The notes: generated by a model from the sequence alone, not told the origin. A stretch of 33,243 nt of DNA from Phormidium tenue FACHB-1050 (GCF_014696925.1 NZ_JACJQY010000054.1:1-33243); one strand, 5' to 3'. Positions 23,432 to 31,061 are shown, counted from the first letter of the stretch. Program-made: numbers and translations.

Positions 23432-24139
23432 TTATTTGATTACTCCCTGTTGCTTTAATAGATTTACTCTCGTAACTAACCCATCGGCTCCTGTCTTTTG
23501 GAGTTCAGGCAAGATATCCGCAGGGCTTTTTGAGGTAGTAGCTGTAATGATTTGGAAGTTGACCAAGTTAAAGTTTTTATCAGAAGTTGCTGGTAGCAAG
23601 CTTGATGAGACTAATACGGTGTCCTTATCCTCTAGTAAAGGCGATGCTTTAAGTAACAACAGAAAGTCATTTAGTTCATTGTAGCTAGTTGCCTTGCCTG
23701 TCAGAGAGATCGTGGTTTTTGCACGATCCGTAGCCGAGGCTGCAACTGATGCTTGCGTAATCGCCTCTACTTGAACTGTAATGGGAGTACGTTTTCTAAT
23801 GTCATCAGTGATTGCACTCACAGGGAAATTACCAACAAACAGATTTACCAGTTCTCCAGTTCTAGCTTCAATGGCCTGTAATTCAGTCTCTTGAGTTTTC
23901 AAAGCCGTAAGCTTACTATTTAGCTGAGACTCCTTAGCCGTTAAAGCAGAAAGCTCATTTTGAATACCCTCATTTTGTGAGTTTAGAACTAGAAATGCGC
24001 CACCAACTATGGCAAAGGCAACTACAGCCGCCGCACCACCATAGATTAAAAACTGAGAATCAGCGATCGGTTGACGTTCTGCGGCTTGAGCTTCGTCAGC
24101 AACGCGATCGCTTAAAAAATTAATATCAAGTGTATACAT
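23432..24139 (-). CDS. pilN: Type IV pilus assembly protein
   Basis: 235 residues. The N-terminus MYTLDINFLSDRV is the short cytoplasmic segment (here DINFL) that binds the PilM groove. A membrane helix lies at about 32-55 (IYGGAAAVVAFAIVGGAFLV), then a coiled coil (about 60-95, ALTAKESQLNSKLTALKTQE) and a periplasmic ferredoxin-like domain with ISLTGKATSYNELNDFLLLL. Length and plan fit PilN. It is placed 9 bases after pilM. Confidence 0.9.
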   Translation of the reverse strand: MYTLDINFLSDRVADEAQAAERQPIADSQFLIYGGAAAVVAFAIVGGAFLVLNSQNEGIQNELSALTAKESQLNSKLTALKTQETELQAIEARTGELVNLFVGNFPVSAITDDIRKRTPITVQVEAITQASVAASATDRAKTTISLTGKATSYNELNDFLLLLKASPLLEDKDTVLVSSSLLPATSDKNFNLVNFQIITATTSKSPADILPELQKTGADGLVTRVNLLKQQGVIK

Positions 24140-24148
24140 AACGACTTT

Positions 24149-25258
24149 TTAAACCTCCCTCAAACCTAGACCTAGAGCAACAGACATCGCCATACGTTCT
24201 TCAATGGGAATGTCACCATCGACAGTGACACCAACCGCAGTAAGTGGATCAACCGCCACAGCGGCAATACCAAGACGTTGACTGAAGAACTCATTTAATT
24301 GCCCGATACAAGCACCAGGTCCCGCAATCAGTAACTGTACAACATCGGAGCCAGGAGACTGACTAGTATAGAAGTCAATTGAGCGCCTTAGTTCATCGGA
24401 GAGATCCCCAACAACCCGCATAATAGCCGCGTCACCTGGAGTGCCGCCACCACCTGCGAGACTTGCTGTATCCATAGACTGAACAGGCACAACAGTTGAG
24501 CTCAACATCTCCATATCCGTTGTTCGTCGTGGGGGAAGATTGATAGCACGCAATTGAGCATTCTGAATTTGAGCCGTGCCAATGGGGAAAGTCCGCGAAA
24601 ATTGCGGAACTCCATCAACAGTTACAGTAATTTCTGTCGCTTCATACTCAATATCCACGATCGCCACAGCTTCCGCTAAAGTACTAAATCTTGCTAACTC
24701 ATTACGCATGGCACGAATAAGAGCAAAACTACTAACTTCAACAACATCAACCTGTAGCTGTGCTATTTCTAAAGCTTGCATATAGCTATCTGTAACTTCT
24801 TTAGGTGTCGCCACCATCAGAATCTCAATCCGTTCGATACCGTCATCGTCAAGAGCTGTACCCAACTTTTGATAATCCACATCAGCATCTTCGCGAGGGA
24901 AAGGTAGGTACAGGCTAGCTTCTTGATTAAGAACCATTTCGCGCAATTCTAAATCAGGAATTTCCGCAGGTAGACGAATCAAACGACTCACTGTCTCGCG
25001 ACCAGGTAAAGCCGTGGCAACCTTCTTAACTTTTATTTTTTTGTCTGCTAGCAAACTGCGAATAACTTCTCCCAGCGCTACAGGATCGAGAATGCGTCCT
25101 TCTTCAACAGTGCCTTCAGGAAGCTCGACGCTACCATACGTCACTAGCTTGTAAGAAGATTGCCCCTTGCGGCGCAATTGAACTAGGTTTACTTTCTCGG
25201 AAGTGATTTCGATTCCGATGCCTTTCTTAGACTTTCCGCCAAATTTTAAGCCGAACAT
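24149..25258 (-). CDS. pilM: Type IV pilus assembly ATPase-like protein
   Basis: 369 residues of actin/FtsA fold. Motifs: GIGIEITSEKVNLVQLRR (phosphate 1), KKVATALPGRETVSRLIRLP, REDADVDYQKLG, AVAIVDIEYEATEITV (phosphate 2), and LLIAGPGACIGQLNEFF (adenosine motif). PilM is cytoplasmic, binds the N-terminus of PilN and connects to the extension and retraction motors. First gene of the operon, with a near-consensus promoter at 25319-25346. The start MFGLKFGGKSKKG is typical. Confidence 0.94.
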   Translation of the reverse strand: MFGLKFGGKSKKGIGIEITSEKVNLVQLRRKGQSSYKLVTYGSVELPEGTVEEGRILDPVALGEVIRSLLADKKIKVKKVATALPGRETVSRLIRLPAEIPDLELREMVLNQEASLYLPFPREDADVDYQKLGTALDDDGIERIEILMVATPKEVTDSYMQALEIAQLQVDVVEVSSFALIRAMRNELARFSTLAEAVAIVDIEYEATEITVTVDGVPQFSRTFPIGTAQIQNAQLRAINLPPRRTTDMEMLSSTVVPVQSMDTASLAGGGGTPGDAAIMRVVGDLSDELRRSIDFYTSQSPGSDVVQLLIAGPGACIGQLNEFFSQRLGIAAVAVDPLTAVGVTVDGDIPIEERMAMSVALGLGLREV

Positions 25259-25318
25259 AAGCGTGTCTTTATGAGTTTTGTAGCTTTTGTAGCACTGGGC
25301 ATACTAAACAATGGAGGG

Positions 25319-25346
25319 ATTATAGACTGTAAGTGACCATTGTCAA
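25319..25346 (-). promoter_or_regulatory. Sigma-70-type promoter of the pil operon
   Basis: On the minus strand TTGACA (25346-25341) and TATAAT (25324-25319) are both perfect hexamers with a 16-base spacer. The predicted start is about 25311, giving a leader of about 50 bases to pilM. Confidence 0.8.
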
Positions 25347-25476
25347 TAGGACAAGAAAAAATAATCATCACCAATGCCGTAGATGTCTGATTTTGCCTTG
25401 TTTCTTATAGACGATTTTGGTCGTTTTAGCAAACAAAACAAATAAAAACCAGCAATTCGCATTATGAAAACGATTT

Positions 25477-25511
25477 AGGTGTTGGCAGCGCCTTCGGCGC
25501 TGCCAACACCT
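25477..25511. repeat. Hairpin AGGTGTTGGCAGCGCC
   Basis: 16-bp perfect arms (25477-25492 with 25496-25511) with a TTC loop, abutting the type A element that begins at 25512. The 25259-25697 gap holds this hairpin, that element, the pil promoter and the following hairpin. I see no gene in it. Confidence 0.75.
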
Positions 25512-25625
25512 ATAGCTATAGACACCTGTATCAGGACAAATCAAAACCCAAATAATGTGAGGCGGCGCTTCGCGCCGCCTCACATTATTTGGGTTTTATG
25601 TCCTAACAAGAATGGCGACAGCTAT
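25512..25625. mobile_element. Palindromic MITE-like element, type A, copy 2
   Basis: The core is a 26-bp perfect stem (25543-25568 with 25572-25597) with a TTC loop. Left flank CACCTGTATCAGGACAAATC and right flank TGTCCTAACAAGAATGGCGA are the inverse of copy 1 at 9299. Core differences from copy 1 are matched on both arms. Ends TATAGCTATAG and AGCTATA. Confidence 0.85.
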
Positions 25626-25639
25626 AAATCGTTTTTTTG

Positions 25640-25698
25640 AAACCCATAAAAAATAAAAACGAGAAGCATCGCTTCTCGTTTTTATTTTTTATGGGTTT
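25640..25698 (-). terminator. Long AT-rich perfect hairpin after the membrane-protein gene
   Basis: 28-bp perfect arms (25640-25667 with 25671-25698), loop ATC, begin inside the stop codon of the minus-strand gene. Long T-rich stretches lie inside the 3' arm on either strand. Confidence 0.8.
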
Positions 25699-26315
25699 TA
25701 TTTACCGCCTCTTAGTTGAATTTGCTTACTTTGGATTAAGCTTCTCAGTTGTGGATTTTGTTGCTGCTCCAGCGTAATTTGATTAAACTCTTTAGCCGTA
25801 AATCCATGCCGACAAATTTCTTCCTCACTATAACTGCGTAATTGATCACAGAGCGATTGCAAAAATTCTGGTGGATTAGTAAGGTCACAAACTTTAGTTT
25901 GTTTTGATTCTGCAAGATTAGCGACAGTACTCCAGTTAGGGTTGTTCTTCGCAGTTCTAAAAATTTCTAGACGTTTATTTTCGATCGCATTAGCGGCGGC
26001 GGCATAGCGATCGATACGGTCTTCGCCAAAGGTAACTTTGGTGAGAAAATTTTGTAAAGATGAAGGTTTCACACAGGTTTCAGCAAACACAGCTATGCGA
26101 TTACCACTAAGCATCGGCTCGACAATTGTCCCTATGACCACACATAGACCAAATAGGCTAATTGTGCCTAGCCCTTGACCTAGATATTTTTTGAAATGAT
26201 TCTTAACACCATTTTGATCTGATTTTATTTGATCTGATGTTAAATCTAGATTTTGGGTTTGTGTGCTTGCCGATCGCTTGAAATATACCAAATGTCTCTG
26301 ATGCCAACTATTCAT
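25698..26315 (-). CDS. Single-pass membrane protein of unknown function
   Basis: 205 residues from ATG at 26315; a TTG six bases upstream is less likely. A basic, polar N-terminus is followed by one hydrophobic helix at about 50-68 (GTISLFGLCVVIGTIVEPML). The outer or periplasmic part has four cysteines (ETCVKPS, KVCDLTN, QSLCDQL, EEICRHG). The C-terminal segment FTAKEFNQITLEQQQNPQLR resembles the helical hairpin of DUF4168-type proteins, but the match is weak. The even number of cysteines outside the membrane would suit disulfides. No link to neighbours is evident. Confidence 0.7.
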   Translation of the reverse strand: MNSWHQRHLVYFKRSASTQTQNLDLTSDQIKSDQNGVKNHFKKYLGQGLGTISLFGLCVVIGTIVEPMLSGNRIAVFAETCVKPSSLQNFLTKVTFGEDRIDRYAAAANAIENKRLEIFRTAKNNPNWSTVANLAESKQTKVCDLTNPPEFLQSLCDQLRSYSEEEICRHGFTAKEFNQITLEQQQNPQLRSLIQSKQIQLRGGK

Positions 26316-26360
26316 AATCAATCGCCATTAATCATCAAAAATACTAGGGACGTAATCTTT

Positions 26361-26437
26361 TAGGGACACGCGATTTAATAATTTGTTGTGGCGAGTCGAA
26401 GCCTAGCTACGACAAACTATTAAATCGCGTGTCCCTA
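26361..26437. repeat. 29-bp inverted repeat TAGGGACACGCGATTTAATA
   Basis: Arms 26361-26389 and 26409-26437 match at 27 of 29 positions, with a 19-base loop. It lies just past the prfB stop (minus strand) and may serve as its terminator, although arms this long look more like a small palindromic element. Confidence 0.7.
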
Positions 26438-26454
26438 TATCTAAAAATAATGAC

Positions 26455-27562
26455 TCAAATAGGCTGATTTTGTTGCCGCAAATATGACTGAATGAAAGGA
26501 TCAAGGTCGCCATCCATCACATTTTGAATGTTTGTAGTTTCTTCACCTGTGCGTAAATCCTTGACTAATTGGTAAGGATGAAACACATAGTTGCGAATTT
26601 GGTTGCCCCAAGCAGCTTCCACCATATCTCCTCGAATATCGGCAATTTTCTGAGCGCGTTGCTCTTGGGCAATAATTAATAGCTTTGCTTTCAGCAATCG
26701 CATCGCATTTTCTTTGTTTTGTAATTGCGATCGCTCTTGCGTACAGCGTACTGAAATTCCTGTGGGTAAATGGGTAATTCGCACCGCCGTTTCGACCTTG
26801 TTGACGTTTTGCCCACCTTTGCCACCCGCTCTTGTTGTCGTAATTTCTAATTCTTTGGGATCAATATCAAGATCAACATCTTCTTCTAGTAAAGGCATTA
26901 CTTCTACGCCCGCAAAACTTGTTTGACGCTTGTCATTGGCATTAAAAGGCGAAATCCGCACAAGACGATGTGTGCCTTTTTCAGGAGCAAGGTAGCCATA
27001 AGCGTAACGCCCATGTACGAGCAAAGTGACTGATTTGATGCCAGCCTCTTCACCTTCGGAAATTTCCGAAATCTCCACTTTGTAGCCTTGGGACTCACAA
27101 AAACGGGTATACATCCGTAGCAGCATCTCTGTCCAGTCTTGGGAGTCAGTGCCACCAGCACCAGCATTGATTGTTAAAACTGCATCGTATTTGTCATAGG
27201 TTCCTGACAGCAACTGCTCTAGATCCCAGCGATCCATTTCGTGCAGCATTTGAGTCAGGCTTTGTTTGGCTTCATTTGCTAGAGATGGATCATCTTCAAG
27301 GGAGAGTAACTCAGCGATCGCTTCCAGATTTTCGATGGTTTGATGCCAGCGATCGAACTTTTCAAGGTAAGATTTCAGCGCATCTAGCTCGCGCATTGTT
27401 GTTTGGGCTTGGGCACTATTTTCCCAAAATTCGGGTTGAGCGGCGGTTTGTTCAAGGTCACTAATTTTAGCCGCGATCGCAGGTACGTCAAAGATAGTCC
27501 TGAGCAATGCTCAGGCGCTGAGATAAAATCTGGGTCTGGCGTGCGATCTCCGTAACATCCAC
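26455..27562 (-). CDS. prfB: Peptide chain release factor 2, made by programmed +1 frameshift
   Basis: 368 residues if the frameshift is used. Translation should begin at GTG 27562, behind GGAG, and read [20 protein letters not shown] then QDYL, followed by an in-frame TGA at 27490-27488. Slipping forward one base at CTT-TGA gives [14 protein letters not shown] and the full RF2. The body has the stop-codon recognition tripeptide SPF (RISPFNAND) and the peptidyl-tRNA hydrolysis motif in [14 protein letters not shown]2 releases peptides at UGA and UAA, and low RF2 raises frameshifting, so the protein controls its own level. A TTG at 27507 in the second frame gives a plausible but false start. 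Coordinates here cover both frames. Confidence 0.94.
27487..27505 (-). promoter_or_regulatory. Programmed +1 frameshift site of prfB
   Basis: On the minus strand CTCAGGACTATCTTTGAC has the slippery CTT, the poorly terminating TGA-C, and an AGGA Shine-Dalgarno-like stimulator just upstream, at the place where E. coli prfB has AGGGGG-TAT-CTT-TGA-C. Confidence 0.93.
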
Positions 27563-27683
27563 TAAAATATTGCTCCAATATAGCGAGTTGCAATTGAGTA
27601 TTGTATAGCAACCAATGTAATCGTTTTACCGTCATTCTAAAGATGCTTGCTTTCACTATTAGCTACAGATTAAGTTAGACCAA

Positions 27684-27780
27684 AGCACAAAATGGCATAG
27701 CCATTTTGTGTTGTTAACACCCTTGCTGGGGTTAGGTTTTAACCCTCGAAAGTGTGGCTATACTTTCGAGAATCGGCATT
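27684..27780. repeat. Dispersed repeat C, copy 2
   Basis: It has the same block order as 9413-9509: an AGCACAAAATGGC hairpin, then CCTTGCTGGGGTTAGG, then AGTGTGGCTATACTTTCGAG. The last block here forms a second hairpin (CTCGAAAGT with ACTTTCGAG). It lies just before the first FHA gene. Confidence 0.75.
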
Positions 27781-27811
27781 AAACGAAGAAAATAAGAGTA
27801 ATAATAAAAAT

Positions 27812-28192
27812 ATGTCAACTACAACTCATGAAGAGTCTGAAATCAGTGTCAATCTCTCCTCTGACCACATTTTGGTAGTAACCGACAACAGTGGAACCCG
27901 CAAGATCAAGCTAGTTGCTAAGCAATACACAATTGGTCGCGAAACTGACAACACCGTATATCTCAACTCCGATTTTGTTTCGCGATATCATGCCGTTTTG
28001 ACAAAGGTGCATCATCGCGATCGCCCTGATACTTATAAGATTATCGATGGTAGTGCTTCAGGAAAACCTAGTAAAAATGGGATTATCTTAAACGCAATGC
28101 ACAATGTTTCGTCTCACGAGCTGCAAGACGGTGATATTGTTACCTTTGCACCTGAAGTACATATCCTGTATCTTTCACCGAAGCTAATTTAA
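27812..28192 (+). CDS. Single-domain FHA protein, first of pair
   Basis: 126 residues from ATG at 27812; a longer frame from 27752 reads through the repeat and is rejected. Almost the whole protein is one forkhead-associated domain: YTIGRETDN (G42, R43), DFVSRYHAVL (S57, H60) and KPSKNGIILN (N89, G90), the conserved phosphothreonine-binding loop residues. FHA domains bind phosphothreonine peptides made by Ser/Thr kinases. No other domain is attached, so it may act as an adaptor or be a substrate itself. A similar gene follows 223 bases later. Confidence 0.9.
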   Translation: MSTTTHEESEISVNLSSDHILVVTDNSGTRKIKLVAKQYTIGRETDNTVYLNSDFVSRYHAVLTKVHHRDRPDTYKIIDGSASGKPSKNGIILNAMHNVSSHELQDGDIVTFAPEVHILYLSPKLI

Positions 28193-28403
28193 AAAATAGG
28201 GCAACTTAAAGACTAAGTTTTAATAAGCTCTGTGAATGCCAATCTCAAAACTGAACAAAGTAATCAACAAATTGCAGAGATTCACGAACTCTTGAGAAAA
28301 AATCTATAATTCAATCCGTTTGTAGAGTAAAGTAGAGCGAGATTAAACCAAATGCCTACCAGTAGCATATACTTTTCGCTGGTAAGCCACATCTACTTCT
28401 TTT
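28193..28403 (+). other. Gap between FHA genes with a possible gene fragment
   Basis: A short frame starting GTGAATGCC (about 28232-28309) encodes NLKTEQSNQQIAEIHELLRK and stops. It looks like the helical tail of a lost protein, but I cannot name the family. Confidence 0.3.
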
Positions 28404-28415
28404 TTGGGTGAGCTA

Positions 28416-28763
28416 ATGAGCGAAACACACGTTAGTCACACGCTATTAATCACAGATGCGAGAGGTAGTAGAAAACTCGCACTTGATGGCTTAAAGTATA
28501 CGATTGGGCGGGATGTGAATAATAATATTCAGCTTTATTCGCGATTTGTTTCTCGTCAACATGCGGTGTTGCTGCGTGTACCTGGGGAAGGAGGACGCTA
28601 TTTGTATCGAATTATTGATGGAGATCTTTCTGGGAAGCCCAGTGTCAATGGCGTAATTATTAATCATCATATGAAGGTCGCCTCTTCCTATGATTTGCGT
28701 AATGGTGATGTGATTACCCTTGCCCCAAATGTGGAATTGACTTATTTGAGCAGCCAAACTTAA
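28416..28763 (+). CDS. Single-domain FHA protein, second of pair
   Basis: 115 residues from ATG at 28416, with GGTGAG just upstream; GTG at 28404 is an alternative. FHA motifs: YTIGRDVNN (G31, R32), RFVSRQHAVL (S46, H49) and KPSVNGVIIN. It shares the KYTIGR, FVSRxHAVL, IIDG, SGKPSxNG and LRNGDVITLAP pattern with the gene at 27812, so the two arose by duplication. It is followed by a clear intrinsic terminator. Partner kinases are unknown; the kinase pair at 2960-5921 is over 20 kb away. Confidence 0.9.
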   Translation: MSETHVSHTLLITDARGSRKLALDGLKYTIGRDVNNNIQLYSRFVSRQHAVLLRVPGEGGRYLYRIIDGDLSGKPSVNGVIINHHMKVASSYDLRNGDVITLAPNVELTYLSSQT

Positions 28764-28795
28764 ATAAAAGGGCGCAAAGCGCCCTTTTATTTTTT
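28762..28795 (+). terminator. Intrinsic terminator after the FHA pair
   Basis: Stem AAATAAAAGGGCGC (28762-28775) with its complement (28779-28792), loop AAA, then TTT. Starts in the TAA. Confidence 0.85.
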
Positions 28796-28855
28796 ACAAA
28801 TAAACGCAAAGCAGTGTGATATCTATAGATATCACACTGCTTTGCGTTTATTTGT
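28796..28855. repeat. 60-base perfect loop-less palindrome
   Basis: Arms 28796-28825 and 28826-28855 are exact reverse complements, centred on GATATCTATAGATATC. It directly follows the terminator above, ending 56 bases before the next start codon. Confidence 0.85.
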
Positions 28856-28911
28856 CATGTTTTTGATGACAATTTTGCTGACGATTTCTAGTTCGTGAGT
28901 TTTAGGGTGAG

Positions 28912-29478
28912 GTGAAACAATGTTGTGAAATACATCCGCAATTTGGCTTGATTGCAGCATATATGGCAATTGTTTTATCCCTTCAAGAAAACATAGACTT
29001 GCTGCTTTTTTTAGCCAAGTTAGCGATCGCTATAGGCTCAATCGCAATTACGCTGTTGTTAATATTTTGGTTTCGGCTCAAGAAAATTGAAAACCGCATC
29101 TACCAAAAACGCAGACAGCTAAAGTCAAGATTTACTCAAAATATTACTCAGCAAATCCCCCACAAAATATTACCAAAGCCCACCAAATTCTCAGGCTCGA
29201 CTCAAGTTATTGAGCATCGTCCAATGGCAAAGCGATCGCCACAGACTCAGGTTTATCTATCAACTGCATACCCAAAACTTTTAAAAAAATCCAAGAAACG
29301 ATCTAGTCGCGTCCGTTTGCATTGGTTATGGGCGATTATGCTCGCCAGCATGACAGGTATGGCGATCGCCTTGATGCAGCTAGGTAATAGCTTTGTCAGT
29401 CCTGAATACATGCCAATTATTTGGTTGTTAATTGGTGTAGCACTAGTCATGAGTGCCACTTTTATCGAAATTGCATAG
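28912..29478 (+). CDS. Multi-pass membrane protein of unknown function
   Basis: 188 residues from GTG at 28912, behind AGGGTGA; ATG at 28963 is an alternative that keeps the first helix. Three hydrophobic segments: about 25-50 (AKLAIAIGSIAITLLLIFWF), 140-158 (WAIMLASMTGMAIALMQLG) and 168-186. Between them is a basic, polar stretch of about 85 residues (KRRQLKSRFTQNITQQ, KKSKKRSSRVR) likely to lie in the cytoplasm. No known family recognised. It ends 3 bases before a perfect hairpin that precedes csaB. Confidence 0.65.
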   Translation: MKQCCEIHPQFGLIAAYMAIVLSLQENIDLLLFLAKLAIAIGSIAITLLLIFWFRLKKIENRIYQKRRQLKSRFTQNITQQIPHKILPKPTKFSGSTQVIEHRPMAKRSPQTQVYLSTAYPKLLKKSKKRSSRVRLHWLWAIMLASMTGMAIALMQLGNSFVSPEYMPIIWLLIGVALVMSATFIEIA

Positions 29479-29480
29479 CG

Positions 29481-29517
29481 TTAGAGTTTTCAGCGCCTGC
29501 GGCGCTGAAAACTCTAA
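29481..29517 (+). terminator. Hairpin TTAGAGTTTTCAGCGCC
   Basis: 17-bp perfect arms (29481-29497 with 29501-29517), loop TGC, 2 bases past the stop of the membrane-protein gene. There is no long T-run. Confidence 0.65.
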
Positions 29518-29591
29518 ACTTGGTGAAAATGCGCGACAATGATATCCCGTAAGAATTGCGGCAACGCTAAAAAATATTTGGGGCGATAAGT

Positions 29592-30632
29592 ATGCGACGT
29601 GCGGTTTTATGTGGATATTACGGAATGGGGAATGGTGGCGATGAGGCTTTGCTTGCCACATTGCTGCAAATGCTGCCCAACGATGTCCAACCGCTTGTGT
29701 TGTCTGCTAGTCCCAGAGCTACCGAAAATTTGCATCAGGTCGAAGCTAGCGATCGCTATTCAGTATTTGCATTGCTCAATGAACTGAAGCGATCGGATTT
29801 ATTTATTTGGGGCGGCGGTAGCTTGATGCAAGATGCCACAAGTGCCAGAAATCCGATTTATTACGGAGGACTGATGGGCTTGGCTCAGGGGATGGGACTT
29901 CAATCGATCGCTTGGGCGCAAGGTGTGGGGCCACTCAAACGCAAAATGAGTAAATGGATTGCCCGACGAGCTTTTCAGGGATGTGCATCGGTGTCTGTAC
30001 GAGATCGCCAATCGGCGCAATTATTAGCCGACTGGCAAATTGCGAGTATCGTTGCTCCTGATCCTGTATGGGCTTTGGAGGCAACTCCAGTGAATATGGA
30101 TCGTGATTTATCAAAAATCCGTGTTGCTGTGGTTTTGCGATCGCATCCTGAGCTAACGTCTTGTCGCATAGCTACGATTACTGAGGCTTTGCAAAAGTTG
30201 CAGATGCAAACCGAGGCGCATATTTTGCTAATTCCCTTTCAGCCCTCTCAAGATAAAGCGATCGCCCAAGCAATTTGTGATGCACTCAATGAAAAACTGC
30301 CTAATCATAGTCAGATCATTATTCAAAAAGATCCCCGTCGCCTCAAGGGAATTTTTAATGGGGTGGATTTGACGATCGCCATGCGGTTACATGGATTGAT
30401 CATGGCGGCGGCTGAGGGTAGTCATTGTTCGGCAATTAGCTATGATCCGAAGGTTTCTTATTTGATGAAAGAGTTAGGAATCTCTGGTTGGGAATTAGGG
30501 GATTTGCCCGAAGATGCTCAGTTAATTGCCGATATTTGGGTTAATAATCTCGAAAATCGCGATCCATTACTAAGCGATCGGGTGCAGCAATTTAAACAAC
30601 AAGCATTGATTCATCAAAAAATATTAGCCTAA
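29592..30632 (+). CDS. csaB: Polysaccharide pyruvyl transferase CsaB
   Basis: 346 residues. The N-terminus AVLCGYYGMGNGGDEALLAT is the hallmark of CsaB (GYYGxGNxGDEA). SDLFIWGGGSLMQDATS, IAWAQGVGPL, VSVRDRQSAQLL and MRLHGLIMAAAEG follow in the family order. The fold is GT-B-like. CsaB transfers pyruvate from phosphoenolpyruvate to a cell-wall polysaccharide sugar, making the anchor for SLH-domain surface proteins. In cyanobacteria the same role is likely but less studied. A terminator hairpin follows. Confidence 0.92.
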   Translation: MRRAVLCGYYGMGNGGDEALLATLLQMLPNDVQPLVLSASPRATENLHQVEASDRYSVFALLNELKRSDLFIWGGGSLMQDATSARNPIYYGGLMGLAQGMGLQSIAWAQGVGPLKRKMSKWIARRAFQGCASVSVRDRQSAQLLADWQIASIVAPDPVWALEATPVNMDRDLSKIRVAVVLRSHPELTSCRIATITEALQKLQMQTEAHILLIPFQPSQDKAIAQAICDALNEKLPNHSQIIIQKDPRRLKGIFNGVDLTIAMRLHGLIMAAAEGSHCSAISYDPKVSYLMKELGISGWELGDLPEDAQLIADIWVNNLENRDPLLSDRVQQFKQQALIHQKILA

Positions 30633-30636
30633 ACCC

Positions 30637-30671
30637 GAACAAGAGTCGGCGCTTCGCGCCGACTCTTGTTC
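30637..30671 (+). terminator. GCTTCGC-tipped hairpin after csaB
   Basis: 16-bp perfect stem (30637-30652 with 30656-30671), loop TTC, 4 bases past the stop. Confidence 0.75.
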
Positions 30672-30717
30672 CATCTTGTACACAAAAATCTCTCTGTCTA
30701 CGTTTCAATTGATCCAA

Positions 30718-30796
30718 GCCCCCTAAATCCCCCAATTCTGGGGGACTTTGAAAGAATATTATTTTCTTGTTCCTCCAGAATTGAGGGCTAGGGGGC
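30718..30796. repeat. Imperfect inverted repeat GCCCCCTAAATCCCCC
   Basis: The left arm (30718-30746) and right arm (about 30769-30796) pair imperfectly around an AT-rich loop. The CCCCCTAAATCCCCCAATTC motif is one of the widespread cyanobacterial intergenic repeats. It is part of the 611-base csaB-tsf gap, which is almost entirely repeats. Confidence 0.7.
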
Positions 30797-30799
30797 AGT

Positions 30800-30897
30800 T
30801 ATAGCTATAGCCCAAAACCCAAATAGTGTGAGGCGGCGCAAAGCGCCGCCTCACACTATTTGGGTTTTATGTACTAACAAGAATGGCGACAGCTATA
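30800..30897. mobile_element. Palindromic MITE-like element, type A, copy 3
   Basis: Core 26-bp perfect stem (30814-30839 with 30843-30868), loop AAA instead of TTC. Right flank ACTAACAAGAATGGCGACAG as in copy 2; the left flank is shortened to TATAGCTATAGCCC. One core base differs from copy 2 and is compensated on the other arm. Confidence 0.85.
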
Positions 30898-31007
30898 GCA
30901 AAAAAAGAGTTAGCGAGTACAAACCAAACCCCAAGAATCAAGTGGCGGCGCTTCGCGCCGCCACTTGATTCTTGGGGTTTATGTCCTAAGCAAAACTTGC
31001 TTTGCTA
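30893..31007. mobile_element. Palindromic MITE-like element, type B, copy 2
   Basis: Core 26-bp perfect stem (30926-30951 with 30955-30980), loop TTC. Right end GTCCTAAGCAAAACTTGCTT then TGCTATA is the inverse of the left end of copy 1 at 16856; left end TATAGCAAAAAAAGAG. It overlaps the end of type A copy 3 by the shared TATA, as if one inserted at the border of the other. Confidence 0.8.
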
Positions 31008-31034
31008 TATAATTGCTGATTTGTAGCTGTAATT

Positions 31035-31061
31035 GAGTAGCAGCGCAGAGCGCCGCTACTC
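31035..31061. repeat. Partial palindromic element before tsf
   Basis: GAGTAGCAGCGC-AGA-GCGCCGCTACTC, one mismatch, followed by TTCTTGGGTTTTATGTCC as in the type A and B right halves. It is a degraded half element. The remaining 180 bases to tsf are leader DNA with no rpsB. Confidence 0.65.

Noticed and set aside
27491-27507. TTG start giving a shorter RF2
   Set aside because: The upstream frame encodes the usual RF2 N-terminus and ends in the classic frameshift site.
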